From an uncultured Clostridia bacterium (GTDB taxonomy: Bacteria; Bacillota_A; Clostridia; Christensenellales; CAG-138): a stretch of 29,569 nucleotides of DNA. A program made the position numbers and the translations under genes. The stretch covers positions 1-29,569 of the forward strand of contig CAMORL010000007.1 in NCBI GenBank assembly GCA_946623765.1. Reading direction: 5' to 3'. The notes beneath the pieces are model-generated. The model did not search any database. It was not told where the DNA came from and saw only the letters and a program-made list of their open reading frames with translations. Positions within the stretch are counted from its first letter, which is position 1. Each line of letters opens with the position of its first letter. Below are positions 21,357 through 28,718 of the stretch, piece after piece.

Positions 21357-21755
21357 TCAGATTTTTGTTTCAATCTTGACCGCAAGTGCAGAAGCCATGA
21401 GCCATTGACCCGAATCCTCGCGTCCGATCTTCTGCGGAAGCGTCTGCGTCGTAATATCGACGATTTTCCAGTCCGCGCCGAACGGATAGCTCCGCGCCAT
21501 CGTCAAGGATTCGTGAATCTTGTTCATGTCCTCGGTCAAGGTGTGCAGGTTGTCATGTTTCCCGTTGATGACGAAATCGACGGGGATATACTGGTTTTTG
21601 TCAAGAAACACGGATTCCGGCGTGGTCGGTCCAACCTCGCACGCAAGCCCGTTGTCCGTGCCGAGCGCACCGCGATAAATGAGGGCAAACAGACCAAGCG
21701 CGTCGATCATGTCCATAACGGCTTCTACCGCCTGATTGATGATTGATGTGCTCAT
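21357..21755 (-). CDS. Minor capsid protein, Minor_capsid_3-like (tail completion)
   Basis: 132 residues, fourth in the connector block after capsid. The pattern (N-terminal helix with LGLFALIYRGAL then NQYIPVDFVINGKHDN and QLMASALAVKIETK) fits the Minor_capsid_3 family, whose members close the tail end or join head and tail. AGGGAT precedes the ATG and the start overlaps the previous stop by 4 bases. The exact structural role is inferred from gene order. Confidence 0.78.
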   Translation of the reverse strand: MSTSIINQAVEAVMDMIDALGLFALIYRGALGTDNGLACEVGPTTPESVFLDKNQYIPVDFVINGKHDNLHTLTEDMNKIHESLTMARSYPFGADWKIVDITTQTLPQKIGREDSGQWLMASALAVKIETKI

Positions 21756-22096
21756 AGGTTATCCCTCAATGCTTTCTGCGCGAGTTTATTCCACCGTTCC
21801 TTGTACTTTGCTTTCGCTTTCAACGCCCAACGCCATGATGCGTTCGGGTTCTTGTCCTTGTACGCCGTGCGGATTTCGTAGAACTGCCGCCGTGCGTATG
21901 GCGTAGCCCATACAAGCGTCCCTTTCGGAAGCTGACTATGAATCCACGAGGACAGGATCAGCGTCCCTGTGTCCTCTTTTGCGAACTCGTTGCAGTCTTG
22001 CAGAATTTCAGTCGCAAGCATTTCCATGCCGTTTTGGAAAGCGTTGTCCACTTTGACTTGTATGCGGTTCGCGTCAATGTCGATTTTTACGCTCAT
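21752..22096 (-). CDS. Minor capsid protein, Minor_capsid_2-like
   Basis: 114 residues, basic and rich in Lys/Arg/Trp (SWIHSQLPKGTLVWATPYARRQFYEIRTAYKD). It fits the Minor_capsid_2 family by size, order and charge (neck/HK97 gp10-like position). The ATG has no clear Shine-Dalgarno site; it starts 3 bases after the previous stop, so coupling is likely. Confidence 0.75.
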   Translation of the reverse strand: MSVKIDIDANRIQVKVDNAFQNGMEMLATEILQDCNEFAKEDTGTLILSSWIHSQLPKGTLVWATPYARRQFYEIRTAYKDKNPNASWRWALKAKAKYKERWNKLAQKALRDNL

Positions 22097-22099
22097 ATG

Positions 22100-22462
22100 T
22101 CAATAAAGCCCGATTTCGTAGTGATGGAACTGGTCGGTATCGTCGCGCAGTTCATCGACGAGTTGCACGGTGTATTCCTGTCCGCGAACGATCACTTTCA
22201 TGTCAAGACCAAGCCCGTGCGCGGTGTTGAACAGCGTCCACCAATCGAGCGACGGGGAAGAATGCCGCCGATCCACGAACAGAACCGAGCGCAACGCGCA
22301 GTCGGTGTTCGATGCGGTTTTGCGGATTTCATTCGTCGGTTGCAGATGGACGTTCTTAACGGTGTACGTCTCATAGACGGGGTTTTGGTATCGGTCTTTT
22401 CCGATTCCAACCTTGACAGTCGCCGTGGAGCGCATGATCCGCGCAGGAATAGGTCTTAACAT
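22100..22462 (-). CDS. Minor capsid protein, Minor_capsid_1-like (head closure)
   Basis: 120 residues with GGAGGG before the ATG, start overlaps the previous gene by 7 bases. It shows the Minor_capsid_1 layout (RPIPARIMRSTATVKVG start, central SLDWWTLFNTAHGLGLDMKV). Such proteins form the stopper ring between connector and tail. Supported by order (adaptor, then this, then Minor_capsid_2 and _3). Confidence 0.78.
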   Translation of the reverse strand: MLRPIPARIMRSTATVKVGIGKDRYQNPVYETYTVKNVHLQPTNEIRKTASNTDCALRSVLFVDRRHSSPSLDWWTLFNTAHGLGLDMKVIVRGQEYTVQLVDELRDDTDQFHHYEIGLY

Positions 22463-22863
22463 GGATATCCCTCCAATACAGGAACAGCCGGATTGAGTAG
22501 TCCCGTCTGTTCGAGGTAAAGCATTGCCGCAGGTGATACGGACGCGCTCAACGTGCCGGACGTTTTTATGCCGCCGTCCACTCGCACCTTTCCGACGGTG
22601 AACCCGACGTTATTTCCCGCAGAAACGCTTTCGAAGCCGTTTAACTGGATAGCGTCCACCTGCGAACAGATTGCGAGTTTTACAAGCGTCTGCGTGAAAT
22701 GCGGCAGGTCATGGAATGTTTCTTCCGTGACCCGCCAACGCGTCATTGCGCCGATGATACGCTCGGCATGAGCTTCGAGCGCGGGGAAAGAGCTTGCGTC
22801 AACGCTCGGCTCTTGCCCCTTGTAGGTGTCCGTATAGAACGAATAATCTACAATCGCGCTCAT
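22456..22863 (-). CDS. Head-tail adaptor (gp15/gp6-like)
   Basis: 135 residues, first gene after the major capsid protein, with AGAGG before its ATG. It is helical in the first two thirds and ends in a Ser/Ala-rich segment with SPAAMLYLEQTGLLNP. Size and position fit the connector adaptor that fills the ring under the portal. Function from gene order, not from motif. Confidence 0.78.
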   Translation of the reverse strand: MSAIVDYSFYTDTYKGQEPSVDASSFPALEAHAERIIGAMTRWRVTEETFHDLPHFTQTLVKLAICSQVDAIQLNGFESVSAGNNVGFTVGKVRVDGGIKTSGTLSASVSPAAMLYLEQTGLLNPAVPVLEGYPC

Positions 22864-22874
22864 GCTTTACCTCT

Positions 22875-24095
22875 TTACGCCTTGACCACAAGGGCAGTAT
22901 TGCCGCCTGCGACAACGTATCCCGTCTGCTTGTTGACGAGAGCAACGGTGATGTACTTGCCCGCAGTCTGCGATTTCAGTGTACCGCCGTTCGTGAAGTC
23001 AGCCCACGTCTTAGTCGCGTCGGGAACTGCGTTGTAGGTCAGACTGACCGCCGCATCGTTCACGGAGTAGACGAGTTTCAGGCCTTCCATCGGTGCGCCC
23101 GTTCCGAAGATGCCAACTCCGGAAGCGGTCACAACGGTATCGCCGTCATCGACAGTACCCGCGACGGAAGCCACGGTCAGAGTGCCGAGGGACGGAGCAG
23201 AACCGAGGTGAGCGTAAACGCCCGCCTGACGCTGATCGAGGACGAACCCGCCGTAATAGTACCGCTCATAGTACAGATACTTGCCCTTGCTCTGCGCGGT
23301 CGGCGCGGAGACCATAGCAGTCTCGTACTTGATCGGGAACGCAACGGCTTCGGGATCGACCAACAGGAAGTTGATCTGCTGTGCGGTAGAAGTGTCAACC
23401 GCCCAACCCGTGGTGAACGTGTACGCGGTCTTCATCATGTCATCCGGCACTTCAACGACCGTAACGCCGTCGAGACGTGCGATATTGCGGTCAACGTCGC
23501 GGATGCCGGAAGTGACCTCGATAAAGCGCGTCATGCCCGTTGCCTGCTTCAGAAGCTTATAGGTCGCGGGGGTCATGTACGAGACAACGCGATCACGGTT
23601 GACGCGCTGATTCGTCATGTACGCGAGCGCGTTATCCCATTCGGTGAGGATGGTCGCAGAGGTGAGGGACTGCGTGGACGTGCCGCCGAACGCGGAAGCG
23701 AAAGAGGCGAGCTTCGACGCAATGAAAGCGTCCATTTCTGGGACTTTCTGCTGTTCGACGAATGCGCGGGTGATGTTTGCGATCTGCGCGACGCCTGCGG
23801 TCTCGTCGATGTCCATCGGGTCGACGAGGGTATCCCACTCGCGGTCCATCTGAAGCTCAACCGCCTGCCACTGGTTCGCCCAGTTGCGCTCGAAAACGCC
23901 GTCGATGCGGGAGCGGTTCGTGTCATGTGCGCCGTTGACGGTCACGACGGGAATATACATCGTCTTTCCCATGCCGGAACGGTAGCGGTTGGAGTTGTTC
24001 GACGCGAGAAGCGCGGAGAAGTAGGAAAGATACGGGTACGCCTGCGCGAGTGCGCGGCTATACTCGGCAGCATAGTTCTGATTCAGAAAAGGCAT
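22875..24095 (-). CDS. Major capsid protein with C-terminal Ig-like domain
   Basis: 406 residues with AAAGGAG before the ATG. The first 300 residues form an HK97-fold capsid domain (DGVFERNWANQWQAVELQ and the E-loop-like region), as in SPP1/A118-type phages. From about 305 the sequence changes to repeated Thr/Val/Gly strands (LTVASVAGTVDDGDTVVTASG, later AGKYITVALVNKQTGY), an Ig-like or Big-type domain on the outside of the capsid. Such domains are decorations that often bind sugars or mucus. The gene is followed by the connector block and preceded by the scaffold. Confidence 0.92.
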   Translation of the reverse strand: MPFLNQNYAAEYSRALAQAYPYLSYFSALLASNNSNRYRSGMGKTMYIPVVTVNGAHDTNRSRIDGVFERNWANQWQAVELQMDREWDTLVDPMDIDETAGVAQIANITRAFVEQQKVPEMDAFIASKLASFASAFGGTSTQSLTSATILTEWDNALAYMTNQRVNRDRVVSYMTPATYKLLKQATGMTRFIEVTSGIRDVDRNIARLDGVTVVEVPDDMMKTAYTFTTGWAVDTSTAQQINFLLVDPEAVAFPIKYETAMVSAPTAQSKGKYLYYERYYYGGFVLDQRQAGVYAHLGSAPSLGTLTVASVAGTVDDGDTVVTASGVGIFGTGAPMEGLKLVYSVNDAAVSLTYNAVPDATKTWADFTNGGTLKSQTAGKYITVALVNKQTGYVVAGGNTALVVKA

Positions 24096-24113
24096 TTGCT
24101 TTTTCTCCTTTCA

Positions 24114-24611
24114 TCATTTTTTCGGAGGCGCGAACCCCCATGCGTTTGTGATTGCATCGGAAGCGGCTTCATTGCCTTTCGGCATATTGCCCTTATCGGG
24201 GCTTCCGAACTGCGGCTTTTTCGGCTCTTCCTTCGGCTGATCGGGAATGTAGTATTCCTCGAACTTTTCCTTGATCGCGGAATGCTGTTCCGCAATCGGT
24301 TTCGCGTTCGCGCTTCGGTCGATCATTCCGAATACAGTCTCGCGAAACTTCGGCTTGACCATCGCAAAATCGTCGCCGCCGATTGCGCGGAGCATATCGC
24401 GCTCGTTCGCAAGCTCCCTGTATTCGGGAGTTTCTTTCACGTTCACGGGTTCGCCCTTTGCGGCGTTCACCGCCGCGTCCACCTGCGCCTGCACGTCGCT
24501 TTTCAGCGTGTAGTTGGTGGAGAGTGCGCGTCCCGATTCCGTCATAATGAACTCGATCTGCTCTTTGGAAAGTCCCTGCGCTTCAAGGTCTGCGCGTTTG
24601 AAAAGTGCCAT
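24114..24611 (-). CDS. Capsid scaffolding protein
   Basis: 165 residues, highly helical and charged with Lys/Glu/Gln, between XF1762/terminator region and the capsid gene, as scaffolding genes are. The C-terminal part is Pro/Lys/Gly-rich and ends in a short tail likely to bind the shell. The ATG has AAAGGACGG. It is not a protease fusion: no Ser/His catalytic motif is seen, so it is a plain scaffold (GP20/DUF4355-like). Confidence 0.85.
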   Translation of the reverse strand: MALFKRADLEAQGLSKEQIEFIMTESGRALSTNYTLKSDVQAQVDAAVNAAKGEPVNVKETPEYRELANERDMLRAIGGDDFAMVKPKFRETVFGMIDRSANAKPIAEQHSAIKEKFEEYYIPDQPKEEPKKPQFGSPDKGNMPKGNEAASDAITNAWGFAPPKK

Positions 24612-24631
24612 AGTTTACCGTCCTTTCTTTC

Positions 24632-24649
24632 CGTCCCGACGATGGGACG
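24632..24649 (-). promoter_or_regulatory. Hairpin in the scaffold gene leader
   Basis: Perfect 6-bp arms CGTCCC / GGGACG (24632-24637, 24644-24649) about 20 bases upstream of the scaffold ATG. Between a terminator and the gene's start, so likely in a new or read-through leader. It could modulate translation of the scaffold/capsid pair. Confidence 0.5.
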
Positions 24650-24691
24650 CATGAATGGTTTTCCGCCTCATTCTCGGCGTATTTTTGTATG

Positions 24692-24714
24692 AAAAAAGCA
24701 CCTCGTCGGTGCTT
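24692..24714 (-). terminator. Rho-independent terminator inside the late operon
   Basis: Minus strand AAGCACC, 5-nt loop, GGTGCTT, then TTTTTT (24692-24697 U-run overlapping the stem base). It separates the packaging/portal block from the scaffold/capsid block. It is probably leaky or bypassed by an internal promoter; I saw no clear promoter in 24612-24690. Confidence 0.82.
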
Positions 24715-24730
24715 CCGTCATCGGTTGGGT

Positions 24731-24961
24731 TTAATCGTCTTCCTCCGGCGTTACAAGCCCGTCGGTGCGTCTGCCGTTCAGCGCGTCGAGCACGTTCTGA
24801 ATCATGCGTTTTGCACCGTCCACAAGAGGGGCTTTCGTGGTCTCGTCGGGGATTCGGTCAGCGGTCGAGAGAATTTCTCCCGCATCGTGAAGCGTGGCGC
24901 AGACGGGGCAGAACTCGCCGTTTTCCATCATGCCTTTGTTCAGCATGTTCGTTTCGATCAT
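24731..24961 (-). CDS. Small hypothetical protein, 76 residues
   Basis: ATG at 24961 with AAAAAGGAG; overlap of 4 bases with the preceding ORF. One CPVC pair near residue 18 and an acidic C-terminus; otherwise helical. The protein is the last before the internal terminator. No family recognised. Confidence 0.7.
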   Translation of the reverse strand: MIETNMLNKGMMENGEFCPVCATLHDAGEILSTADRIPDETTKAPLVDGAKRMIQNVLDALNGRRTDGLVTPEEDD

Positions 24962-25107
24962 GCGTCTTTCTCCTTTTTCGATTTCTTTTTCTGTTTCGGT
25001 TCGTCCTTTGCGGTCAAGAACTCAATCGGGAGTTCCGCGCCGCAATTCGTACAAAAAAGGCGGTTGTTCACCGTCTTCAAAAACTTGTTTTCATGCTTGC
25101 AGTCCAT
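24958..25107 (-). CDS. Micro zinc-finger protein, 49 residues
   Basis: ATG at 25107 with AAAGGAG at good distance; stop overlaps the next ATG by 4 bases. CxxH (3-5) and CTNCG (19-23) suggest one zinc site, and the last 17 residues are almost all Lys/Glu/Asp. It could bind nucleic acid. Function unknown. Confidence 0.65.
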   Translation of the reverse strand: MDCKHENKFLKTVNNRLFCTNCGAELPIEFLTAKDEPKQKKKSKKEKDA

Positions 25108-25119
25108 GATGATCTCCTT

Positions 25120-25554
25120 TCAAAAATCGCGTTGCCATTTTGTCTTGTATTCCTGTACCCTCTCTTTGTGCCTGTTGCGTTCTCCTGTCCAATGTAGACC
25201 GCCTGCGCGTCCTATCATTTGAAAATTGCTTGCTTTCAAAGACGCACCGTTTTCACTTTCAAGAGTGTATGTTATTACTCGCTTGTAGCCCATTGCTTTT
25301 GCAACGCGGCATGATGCCCCGTAAAGCATCGAACAAGCGTTCATATCTCCAAGGGTACAAACGCGGTTTATTTCAAGTGTCAAGCCGTCATCAAGGTATC
25401 GTGATACTGGTCTGCCGCATATAGCGCAACCTCGCATTTCTTGACCTTGAAAGATTCCTATTGCAAATTTGCATCCGGCAGTCCCGCCGTGATGTCGGTG
25501 ATTGTCGTTTACAAATTCATTCGCCTGTTTCAGCGTTATCGGTCGAATTTCCAT
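25120..25554 (-). CDS. XF1762-family protein (GNAT-like fold suspected)
   Basis: 144 residues. The ATG at 25554 has GGAGG and starts one base after the minor capsid stop. The family signature is clear: EIRPITLKQANEFVNDNHRHH at the start, then ICGRPVSRYLDDGLTLEINRVCTLGDMNACSMLYGAS and GYKRVITYTLESENGASLKAS. The fold looks like an N-acyltransferase (GNAT) with the helix after VAKAMGYKRV. The family is common in phages and its substrate is unknown. It sits inside the head gene block, where an enzyme is unexpected. Confidence 0.85.
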   Translation of the reverse strand: MEIRPITLKQANEFVNDNHRHHGGTAGCKFAIGIFQGQEMRGCAICGRPVSRYLDDGLTLEINRVCTLGDMNACSMLYGASCRVAKAMGYKRVITYTLESENGASLKASNFQMIGRAGGLHWTGERNRHKERVQEYKTKWQRDF

Positions 25555-25555
25555 G

Positions 25556-26839
25556 TCAACCTCCATATCTGAACCAGTCGTTTATTTTATCCCGTTCAGC
25601 CGTCGGGATGAGTGCCGGATCGTATGTATCTGGGTTCGGGAACGTCGGGTTGATCGGCGTGTATTCACGATTGCGCCGCCGCGCCCTTCCCGTCTCCGCG
25701 CAAAACTCGTCGATGTCCTTTGACGCTTTACGCACCTTTGCGCGTTGCGATTTGATTTCTTCCTCGGGAACGCCACGCGCTTTGAGAACTTCCAAATCCC
25801 GCTTCTCGTTTCTGAGCTTCCGTTCGAGTGCGCGTTGCTTCTGCGATTCCTCGTAGGTTTTCGCGTTCTGCTCCGCGTCTTCCATCGGCTGACGGATGCG
25901 TGAAAAGTTCGGTATGAACGGAATCGGATAATGCCCGCAGTTCACGCCAAACAAGCCGCCTCCGTAGTTGAACGATTCGATTTCGTCCTCGGTGTGTACC
26001 TGAACCTCGTTCCCTTCGTCATCTTCCACCACGCGGGCGTTTCCAGTTTTGGAAATAACTTTTCCCTGCCACGGATAGCACAAAGGACGCGCACCGTTAT
26101 GCCATGAGACTTGATAGAGGTCGTTCCCGTATTCCTCGTTGCGCTCAAAAACCGCCGCCCGCGCCGTGTTCGCCATCGTGCTTCTGATGTCCATAGTGAC
26201 ATACGCCTCAGGCGACCAATGCCGCCCCGCGTGGTCGATATAGCCCGTTAGACCGTTATCGACCATCTTATTCACAGCGTCGCGCATTGCCTTGTTCCAT
26301 GCAGAAACGCCCGTGACAACCTCGCCGCTTGCGGCGTTCAAAATGCCCTGCGTGTTTGCGATCCGCACCGCAATGTCCGAGACCGTAGCCGCAAATGCCG
26401 CTTGCGTGGATTCGAGCATGACCGTGTTCACAAGGTTCAGCTTGTCCGCACTCTGTGCGTAGAACGCCTTGAACGCCTGCATTTGATTCGGTGCGATGAC
26501 TGGTGGAATATTACTACCACCTGACAAAAAGCCCTTTTCTGCCGCGCTCCGTAGCGCAGGTTCAGCGTCACGCAAGCCGTTCAAGATTGATTCTTCTAAA
26601 AGGGCTTGCAATGCGCCGTCCGCATCGCCGAGCATTTCAAGGATGATCCGCTCGGTTTCGCGGTTGATCTGTCCCATTTCGGCGAGCTTCTTCACCTGAT
26701 ACTCCCACGCGCCGGACGGGATTTCTCCCGCTTCGATGAACCGAAAATGCCGCGCAAGGTTCACAAGGATTCGGTTGACAACCGCCTCGTACACCTCACC
26801 CATGCGCCATGACAGTTCTTCGATTTCTTGCGGGGTCAT
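25556..26839 (-). CDS. Minor capsid protein 2 (Phage_min_cap2)
   Basis: 427 residues with GGAG upstream of the ATG. The family's typical parts are present: helical N-terminal two thirds, then SPEAYVTMDIRSTMANTARAAVFERNEEYGNDLYQVSWHNGARPLCYPWQGKV and a C-terminal basic region with NPTFPNPDTYDPALIPTAERDKINDWF. Such proteins are SPP1 gp7-like and sit with the portal inside the procapsid, released with the DNA. It follows the portal gene as in A118-type phages. Confidence 0.92.
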   Translation of the reverse strand: MTPQEIEELSWRMGEVYEAVVNRILVNLARHFRFIEAGEIPSGAWEYQVKKLAEMGQINRETERIILEMLGDADGALQALLEESILNGLRDAEPALRSAAEKGFLSGGSNIPPVIAPNQMQAFKAFYAQSADKLNLVNTVMLESTQAAFAATVSDIAVRIANTQGILNAASGEVVTGVSAWNKAMRDAVNKMVDNGLTGYIDHAGRHWSPEAYVTMDIRSTMANTARAAVFERNEEYGNDLYQVSWHNGARPLCYPWQGKVISKTGNARVVEDDEGNEVQVHTEDEIESFNYGGGLFGVNCGHYPIPFIPNFSRIRQPMEDAEQNAKTYEESQKQRALERKLRNEKRDLEVLKARGVPEEEIKSQRAKVRKASKDIDEFCAETGRARRRNREYTPINPTFPNPDTYDPALIPTAERDKINDWFRYGG

Positions 26840-26842
26840 AGG

Positions 26843-27109
26843 TTACTCCTTTACAGTTTCTTCATGCGCCTGCTCCTTTGCGTTCAGTACCTTTTGACGG
26901 AATCGCTTGCACCCGAAGCATTCCTCGTTGAAAAATACCATTGCTTCCTGATACGTCATGCTTCCCGTCAGCGGTTTCTTTCTGCATCTGTATGCAAAGG
27001 TGCGTTCTGCTTTCGAGCAATGAAACGTCCGATACTGTGTCGCGCCGTCATCGTACTGTTTCGGTTCTCCGTTCATTACACGGACAAAGCATTTCGTAAA
27101 TCCTTTCAC
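26843..27109 (-). CDS. Cys-containing hypothetical protein, 88 residues
   Basis: Overlaps the portal stop by 4 bases and ends 3 bases before the minor capsid ATG. It has a CxxxC-type pair late in the sequence (EECFGCKRF) and a Glu/Lys-rich tail; helical and basic overall. No family recognised. GGAGG is only one base from the ATG, so expression may rely on coupling. Confidence 0.68.
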   Translation of the reverse strand: MKGFTKCFVRVMNGEPKQYDDGATQYRTFHCSKAERTFAYRCRKKPLTGSMTYQEAMVFFNEECFGCKRFRQKVLNAKEQAHEETVKE

Positions 27110-28716
27110 GCCATGCCTCCGTAAATCTTATTTACAGTGATAGCGTCTACCTTGCTTTCGTCAGCAATTCGCGCAAGTTCTTCCTTCGCCTGCGATTCGG
27201 TCAGCCCTTGACCGTATTTCTTATCGGTGAGGAACGTAAACTTTGACAGCAGACCCGCGCCGACGAGCATAACGCCCTCGTTGATGTTCGTCTGTCTGTC
27301 CTGTGTCACGCCATCGTCGAACGTGACCGAGACCTCATATCCGTTTCGCGCAAGGTCTTCAATGCGCTGTCCGTCGATGTCCATTTCGTACAGAACAGCC
27401 ACGTCGATGATATTCCGCACGAGATGTTCAATCGCGGGCGCAAGCTGATTCTGAATCGTCTTGATCGTTTTGTAGGTCTTGCTGTTCTCGCTGACAACCT
27501 CCGTTGCGGTTTTCAGACCTGTATGCTGATCGAACGTGAACGTCCCCGCAGAAAATCCAGTCTGCAAGCAGAGGATCGACAGGAACGCATTGATCGCCTT
27601 AACGTGTTCTTCGACGCGAAGCTCGACCGAATTGTCCTGAATCTTCAAATCGTCGTTCGTGTCGGTCTGAATCGCCTCGTACACTTCATCCGTCGCGTCG
27701 AAATACCGAATCGGCTGTTGCGTGGTCGGGTCGATCACGGTACGAATACAACGTGCCGGAACGATGATTCTTTTCTTGCCGAGCCGGAATTCCGAAACGA
27801 ACGAATCATAGCAGATGTCGAGCGCGTGGAGCGTTTCAAGCGCGTTTCCGTAGACGCTGACCCCAAGCGGGGAATTATCGTCGAGGTTGTTTGCAATCGG
27901 GGTTCTCCAGTATGTGAACAGCGATTCCGACACTGGGATGACCGTTTCAGCTTCCAAATACGGGTAGATGTCCGCAAGAGGCCATCTAACGCCGAGGATG
28001 TCTTGCGGCTCGCCGTTTTCAGCCGTCCGCATTTCTGCGCGGTACAGTTCGTTCGTGACCGTGTACGTTTCGCCGTTCCATTTGTGCCATTCCAAACGGG
28101 TATAATAGAACCCGCCTTTTGCCTGACGTGAAATGAAAACGCCCTCGGTCACTTTCGCGTTGTCCCATGCAGTCGGTACGAACTGGTCTGCCATAGCGTA
28201 GCCGATCCGAATTGTGCGCGTTTCGGGAATCTCGTTTCCTTTGTCATCATGCCGCACGTCGGAATAGACCTTCAACGCCGCGCCGCCGAGTGCAAGAGCC
28301 TGTTCGACGCTTTCTTGCATTTTCTCCCGCAGGGCGTTTTCACTGAGAACCTTTTGCACGAACAGATTCAGCGGATCGTCCGTCGTTTCGTCGCGTCCGG
28401 CAATGCTGACGTTTACCGTGCATTCCTCACCCCAAACGAGCGAAGCCATCTCCGCACAGACAGCTTTTGCCATGTTCATGCGGAACATATACCGCTTTTT
28501 GTTTCTGTCTGCGATAGTAGGCGCGGGGATGAGATGCCACGTCTTATATAGTCCACGATAGAGCATCTTCCAAATGAAGATGCCGAACTCGTAGAATTGA
28601 TTGAAAGCCGGAACGCCGCCGAGTTCAAAGATGTTTTTGAACTCTCTCGCAATTCCTGTGCTCGCCGCTGTTCTCTGCATGAAGTTTCTCCACCTCTGCC
28701 GTATTTTTTCAAACAT
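27106..28716 (-). CDS. Portal protein (SPP1 gp6-like)
   Basis: 536 residues. The ATG at 28716 lies 2 bases after the terminase stop; a GTG at 28728 would add four residues. It has the SPP1-type portal pattern: LYRGLYKTWHLIPAPTI near the start, GVFISRQAKGGFYYTRLEWHKWNG and FRLGKKRIIVPARCI in the crown/wing, and a C-terminal NEGVMLVGAGLLSKFTFLTDKKYG segment followed by LTESQAKEELARI. It is the dodecameric gate through which DNA is packaged and ejected. Confidence 0.94.
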   Translation of the reverse strand: MFEKIRQRWRNFMQRTAASTGIAREFKNIFELGGVPAFNQFYEFGIFIWKMLYRGLYKTWHLIPAPTIADRNKKRYMFRMNMAKAVCAEMASLVWGEECTVNVSIAGRDETTDDPLNLFVQKVLSENALREKMQESVEQALALGGAALKVYSDVRHDDKGNEIPETRTIRIGYAMADQFVPTAWDNAKVTEGVFISRQAKGGFYYTRLEWHKWNGETYTVTNELYRAEMRTAENGEPQDILGVRWPLADIYPYLEAETVIPVSESLFTYWRTPIANNLDDNSPLGVSVYGNALETLHALDICYDSFVSEFRLGKKRIIVPARCIRTVIDPTTQQPIRYFDATDEVYEAIQTDTNDDLKIQDNSVELRVEEHVKAINAFLSILCLQTGFSAGTFTFDQHTGLKTATEVVSENSKTYKTIKTIQNQLAPAIEHLVRNIIDVAVLYEMDIDGQRIEDLARNGYEVSVTFDDGVTQDRQTNINEGVMLVGAGLLSKFTFLTDKKYGQGLTESQAKEELARIADESKVDAITVNKIYGGMA

Positions 28717-28718
28717 AA

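Noticed and set aside
22794..24692. Very long rightward open frame opposite the capsid and scaffold genes
   Set aside because: It is antisense to well-supported genes, has no ribosome binding site, and its composition is that of the complement of conserved coding sequence. A shadow frame.
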